The notes beneath the pieces were generated by a model. It ran no database searches. It saw only the letters and a list, made by a program, of their open reading frames with translations, and was not told where the DNA came from. A stretch of DNA of 64,000 nt, taken from assembly GCF_014645375.1 (NCBI RefSeq), contig NZ_BMLT01000007.1, positions 124,001 to 188,000 on the forward strand. The letters run 5' to 3'. This DNA is from Marinobacterium nitratireducens (GTDB taxonomy: Bacteria > Pseudomonadota > Gammaproteobacteria > Pseudomonadales > Balneatricaceae). Every line of letters begins with the position of its first letter. Positions within the stretch are counted from its first letter, which is position 1. The translations under genes were made by a program, and so were the position numbers. Positions 62,055 through 64,000 of the stretch are shown piece by piece.

Positions 62055-63740
62055 ATGACCGATCGGTACGACTACATCATCATTGGCGCGGGCTCTGCAG
62101 GCTGTGTACTGGCCAACCGGCTTACCGAAGACCCCTCCGTCTCGGTCCTGCTGCTGGAGTCCGGCGGCAGCGACAGGAGCGTTATCATCCAGATGCCGAC
62201 CGCCTTTTCGATGCCGATGAACACCACCAAGTACAACTGGCGCTACGAAACGGTGCCGGAGCCGCACCTGGACGGGCGTCGCGTGCACTGTCCGCGCGGC
62301 AAGGTGCTGGGCGGGTCCTCGTCGATCAACGGCCTGGTCTACATCCGTGGCCACGCCTGCGATTTCGACGAATGGGAGGAGTTGGGCGCCCGGGGCTGGG
62401 GCTATCAGAACTGCCTGCCCTACTTCCGCAAGGCCGAAACCTTCGCCCACGGCGGCGACGACTACCGCGGGGATAACGGCCCGCTGCACACCAACAACGG
62501 CAACAATATGGCCAACCCCCTGTACCGCGCCTTCGTCGATGCCGGCGAAGAGGCCGGCTACATCCGCACCGACGACTGCAATGGCCAGATGCAGGAGGGC
62601 TTCGGCCCGATGCACATGACGGTGAAGAACGGCGTGCGCTGGTCGACCGCCAACGCCTACCTGCGCCCGGCGATGAAACGCCCGAACCTGACCGTCATCA
62701 CCCACGCGACGACGCGCCGGATCCTGCTGGACGGCAAGCGCGCCACCGGCGTCGAGTACGCCCGCGGCGGCCAGACTCTCAAGGTCCTGTGCAATCGTGA
62801 GGTACTGCTGTCGGGCGGCCCGATCGGCTCGCCGCATCTGCTGCAGCTGTCGGGCATCGGACCCACCCGGGTACTGCGCGATGCCGGTATTGTCCAGCGG
62901 CACGAACTGCCCGGCGTTGGCGAGAACCTGCAGGATCACGCCGAGATCTACATCCAGTTCAGGTGCAAGCAACCGATCACGCTGAACAACAAAATGGACC
63001 TGCTCAGCAAGGCGCTGATCGGCGCGCGCTGGATGCTGTTCAAGAACGGACTTGGCGCCACCAATCATTTCGAGTCCTGCGGTTTCATCCGCTCCGAAGC
63101 CGGGCTCAAGTGGCCGGATGTGCAGTTCCACTTCCTGCCCGCCGCAATGCGCTACGACGGTCACGCCCCGATCAAGGGGCACGGCTTCATGGTGCTGACC
63201 GGGCCGAACAAGCCGAAGAGTCGCGGCCACGTGCGAGTCGTTTCGCCCGACCCTGAAACCCATCCGGCAATCCAGTTCAACTACCTGGAACGGGAAGAGG
63301 ATCGTGAAGGGTTTCGCAGATGCGTGCGCCTGACGCGGGAAATCATCGGCCAGCCGGCAATGGACCCCTACGTCGATGGCGAAATCGCGCCGGGGCCGGA
63401 CGTGCGTACCGACGACGAGATTGACGCTTTCGTGCGCGATAACCTCGAAAGTACCTACCACCCCTGCGGCACCTGCCGCATGGGCGAGGACGAGATGGCG
63501 GTGGTGGATTCGGAACTGCGCGTGCGCGGCATCGCCGGCCTGCGCGTGATCGATTCCTCGGTGTTCCCCAGCGAAACCAACGGCAATCTCAATGCCCCGA
63601 CCATCATGCTGGCCGAACGTGCCGCGGACCTGGTCCGTGGCCGCCGGCCGTTGCCCCCCGCCAACGTCGAGGTCGGCCTGGTGGACGGCTGGGAAACGCA
63701 ACAGCGCCCCCGTGTACCGGCACGCAAGGTGGACGTCTGA
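62055..63740 (+). CDS. betA: GMC-family choline dehydrogenase-like flavoprotein
   Basis: 561 aa. FAD loop [23 protein letters not shown] signature 1 ([20 protein letters not shown]), signature 2 ([17 protein letters not shown]), catalytic region [15 protein letters not shown] and ASTIMLAE-like [16 protein letters not shown]. The length matches BetA (about 556). It oxidises an alcohol to an aldehyde. The divergent aldehyde dehydrogenase suits choline to betaine, but no betI or choline transporter is here, and the ureohydrolase next door suggests another alcohol is possible. The symbol is tentative. Confidence 0.85.
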   Translation: MTDRYDYIIIGAGSAGCVLANRLTEDPSVSVLLLESGGSDRSVIIQMPTAFSMPMNTTKYNWRYETVPEPHLDGRRVHCPRGKVLGGSSSINGLVYIRGHACDFDEWEELGARGWGYQNCLPYFRKAETFAHGGDDYRGDNGPLHTNNGNNMANPLYRAFVDAGEEAGYIRTDDCNGQMQEGFGPMHMTVKNGVRWSTANAYLRPAMKRPNLTVITHATTRRILLDGKRATGVEYARGGQTLKVLCNREVLLSGGPIGSPHLLQLSGIGPTRVLRDAGIVQRHELPGVGENLQDHAEIYIQFRCKQPITLNNKMDLLSKALIGARWMLFKNGLGATNHFESCGFIRSEAGLKWPDVQFHFLPAAMRYDGHAPIKGHGFMVLTGPNKPKSRGHVRVVSPDPETHPAIQFNYLEREEDREGFRRCVRLTREIIGQPAMDPYVDGEIAPGPDVRTDDEIDAFVRDNLESTYHPCGTCRMGEDEMAVVDSELRVRGIAGLRVIDSSVFPSETNGNLNAPTIMLAERAADLVRGRRPLPPANVEVGLVDGWETQQRPRVPARKVDV

Positions 63741-63812
63741 CGGGGCCGGCTCTTCTGCATGGGTAGCGGTTAGACGGGTTCTGCTGCCGGACGATAGTAA
63801 GGACCTGAGGAG

Positions 63813-63852
63813 TGAAAAAGGGCCGATAAGCCAGCTTATCGGCCCTTTTTCA
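63813..63852. terminator. Strong bidirectional rho-independent terminator
   Basis: An 18-bp perfect stem, arms 63813-63830 (TGAAAAAGGGCCGATAAG) and 63835-63852, with a 4-nt loop CCAG. It has A5 on one side and T5 on the other, so it works in both directions. About 70 bp after the GMC gene. Confidence 0.92.
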
Positions 63853-63942
63853 TTGCAGGAATCCGAAGAATCCCGGTACGAAGTCGGGAACCTGCGGGTT
63901 AGAGAAAGGACCGGTTACCGTGACGTACTGCATACCCCTGAG

Positions 63943-63990
63943 CGATAATGCGGTAATGCGGTAATGCGGTAATGCGGTAATGCGGTAATG
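63943..63990. repeat. Tandem octamer repeat (CGGTAATG)
   Basis: Five exact copies of CGGTAATG at 63951-63990, preceded by one variant CGATAATG at 63943-63950. The array runs close to the window edge. Its length may vary between strains by slipped-strand pairing. Confidence 0.85.
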
Positions 63991-64000
63991 ATGATTAGTT

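Noticed and set aside
61935-63701. 588-codon minus-strand open frame opposite the GMC dehydrogenase
   Set aside because: Antisense shadow. The plus-strand product has all GMC signatures.
62055-63740. A complete betIBA choline-to-betaine operon
   Set aside because: betI and a choline transporter are missing. The aldehyde dehydrogenase is divergent and not co-directional, and it is paired with a ureohydrolase.
63943-63990. CRISPR-like repeat
   Set aside because: The unit is only 8 bp and has no spacers. No other array-like pattern was seen in the window.

Overview
The window reads as a GC-rich gammaproteobacterial chromosome segment, or a large integrated element, probably from a marine or halophilic lineage (Halomonas/Marinobacter-like). 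The evidence is a proton-translocating transhydrogenase with a fused alpha subunit, TRAP and tripartite tricarboxylate transporters, a vibrioferrin-type siderophore locus and a choline-dehydrogenase-like GMC enzyme. The genus cannot be fixed from sequence alone. It is strongly mosaic: functional cassettes of 3-16 kb are separated by worn-down ends of several transposon families.

Layout. 0-3.1 kb: a DUF6602-like protein (5' partial), a frame-disrupted small gene and a PtuA/PtuB (Septu-type) defence pair. 3.4-6.7 kb: a LexA box ahead of a TM2 protein; a Tus-family replication-fork-trap protein with a truncated second copy; a perfect 18-bp inverted repeat enclosing C-rich and purine-rich tracts. 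7.3-10.7 kb: a 1141-aa zinc-ribbon/class III cyclase/ATPase/TPR protein. 10.8-13.2 kb: debris, namely a TRAP permease 3' end, two resolvase fragments on opposite strands, and a Tn3-family terminus with an internally deleted tnpA. 13.2-16.2 kb: pntAB. 16.3-17.1 kb: an IS5-type transposase remnant that forms the C-terminus of the next gene. 17-25.7 kb: a minus-strand catabolic operon (two-subunit transketolase, SDR, TRAP transporter, two dehydrogenases) with a divergent LysR gene. 25.8-27.1 kb: a truncated copy of one of those dehydrogenases and a frameshifted IS6 element. 27.3-43.9 kb: the siderophore island. 44.0-44.9 kb: an 882-bp Tn402/Tn5053-family deletion derivative. 45.0-48.4 kb: an IetA/IetS-type ATPase-subtilase pair. 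48.7-58.7 kb: a tartrate catabolism block bounded by two directly repeated Tn402-like ends. 59.2-63.9 kb: an agmatinase-family ureohydrolase, an aldehyde dehydrogenase and a divergent GMC dehydrogenase, closed by a strong terminator.

How the genes work together. The siderophore island is self-contained. An ATP-grasp ligase, two NIS synthetases, an MFS exporter and a PLP decarboxylase match the vibrioferrin pvsA-E order. An HpcH/HpaI-family gene resembling the citrate synthase SbnG follows, then ExbB/ExbD/ExbD/TonB, a binding protein, two FecCD permeases, an ATPase and a TonB-dependent receptor. Fur-box-like sites precede exbB, the binding protein and the receptor. The exbB and binding-protein genes share a duplicated promoter-plus-signal-peptide segment. 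The tartrate block has uptake (TctC, fused TctAB), tartrate dehydrogenase, the two-subunit dehydratase giving oxaloacetate, a PEP-mutase-family protein that could decarboxylate oxaloacetate, and a LysR regulator.

Most worth a second look: the Tus homologue with its unusual upstream structure; the siderophore cluster with its own possible citrate source and recycled promoter/leader; the Tn402-like ends bounding the tartrate block; and the two-subunit transketolase operon, whose substrate is unknown. No CRISPR array, rRNA or tRNA was seen.
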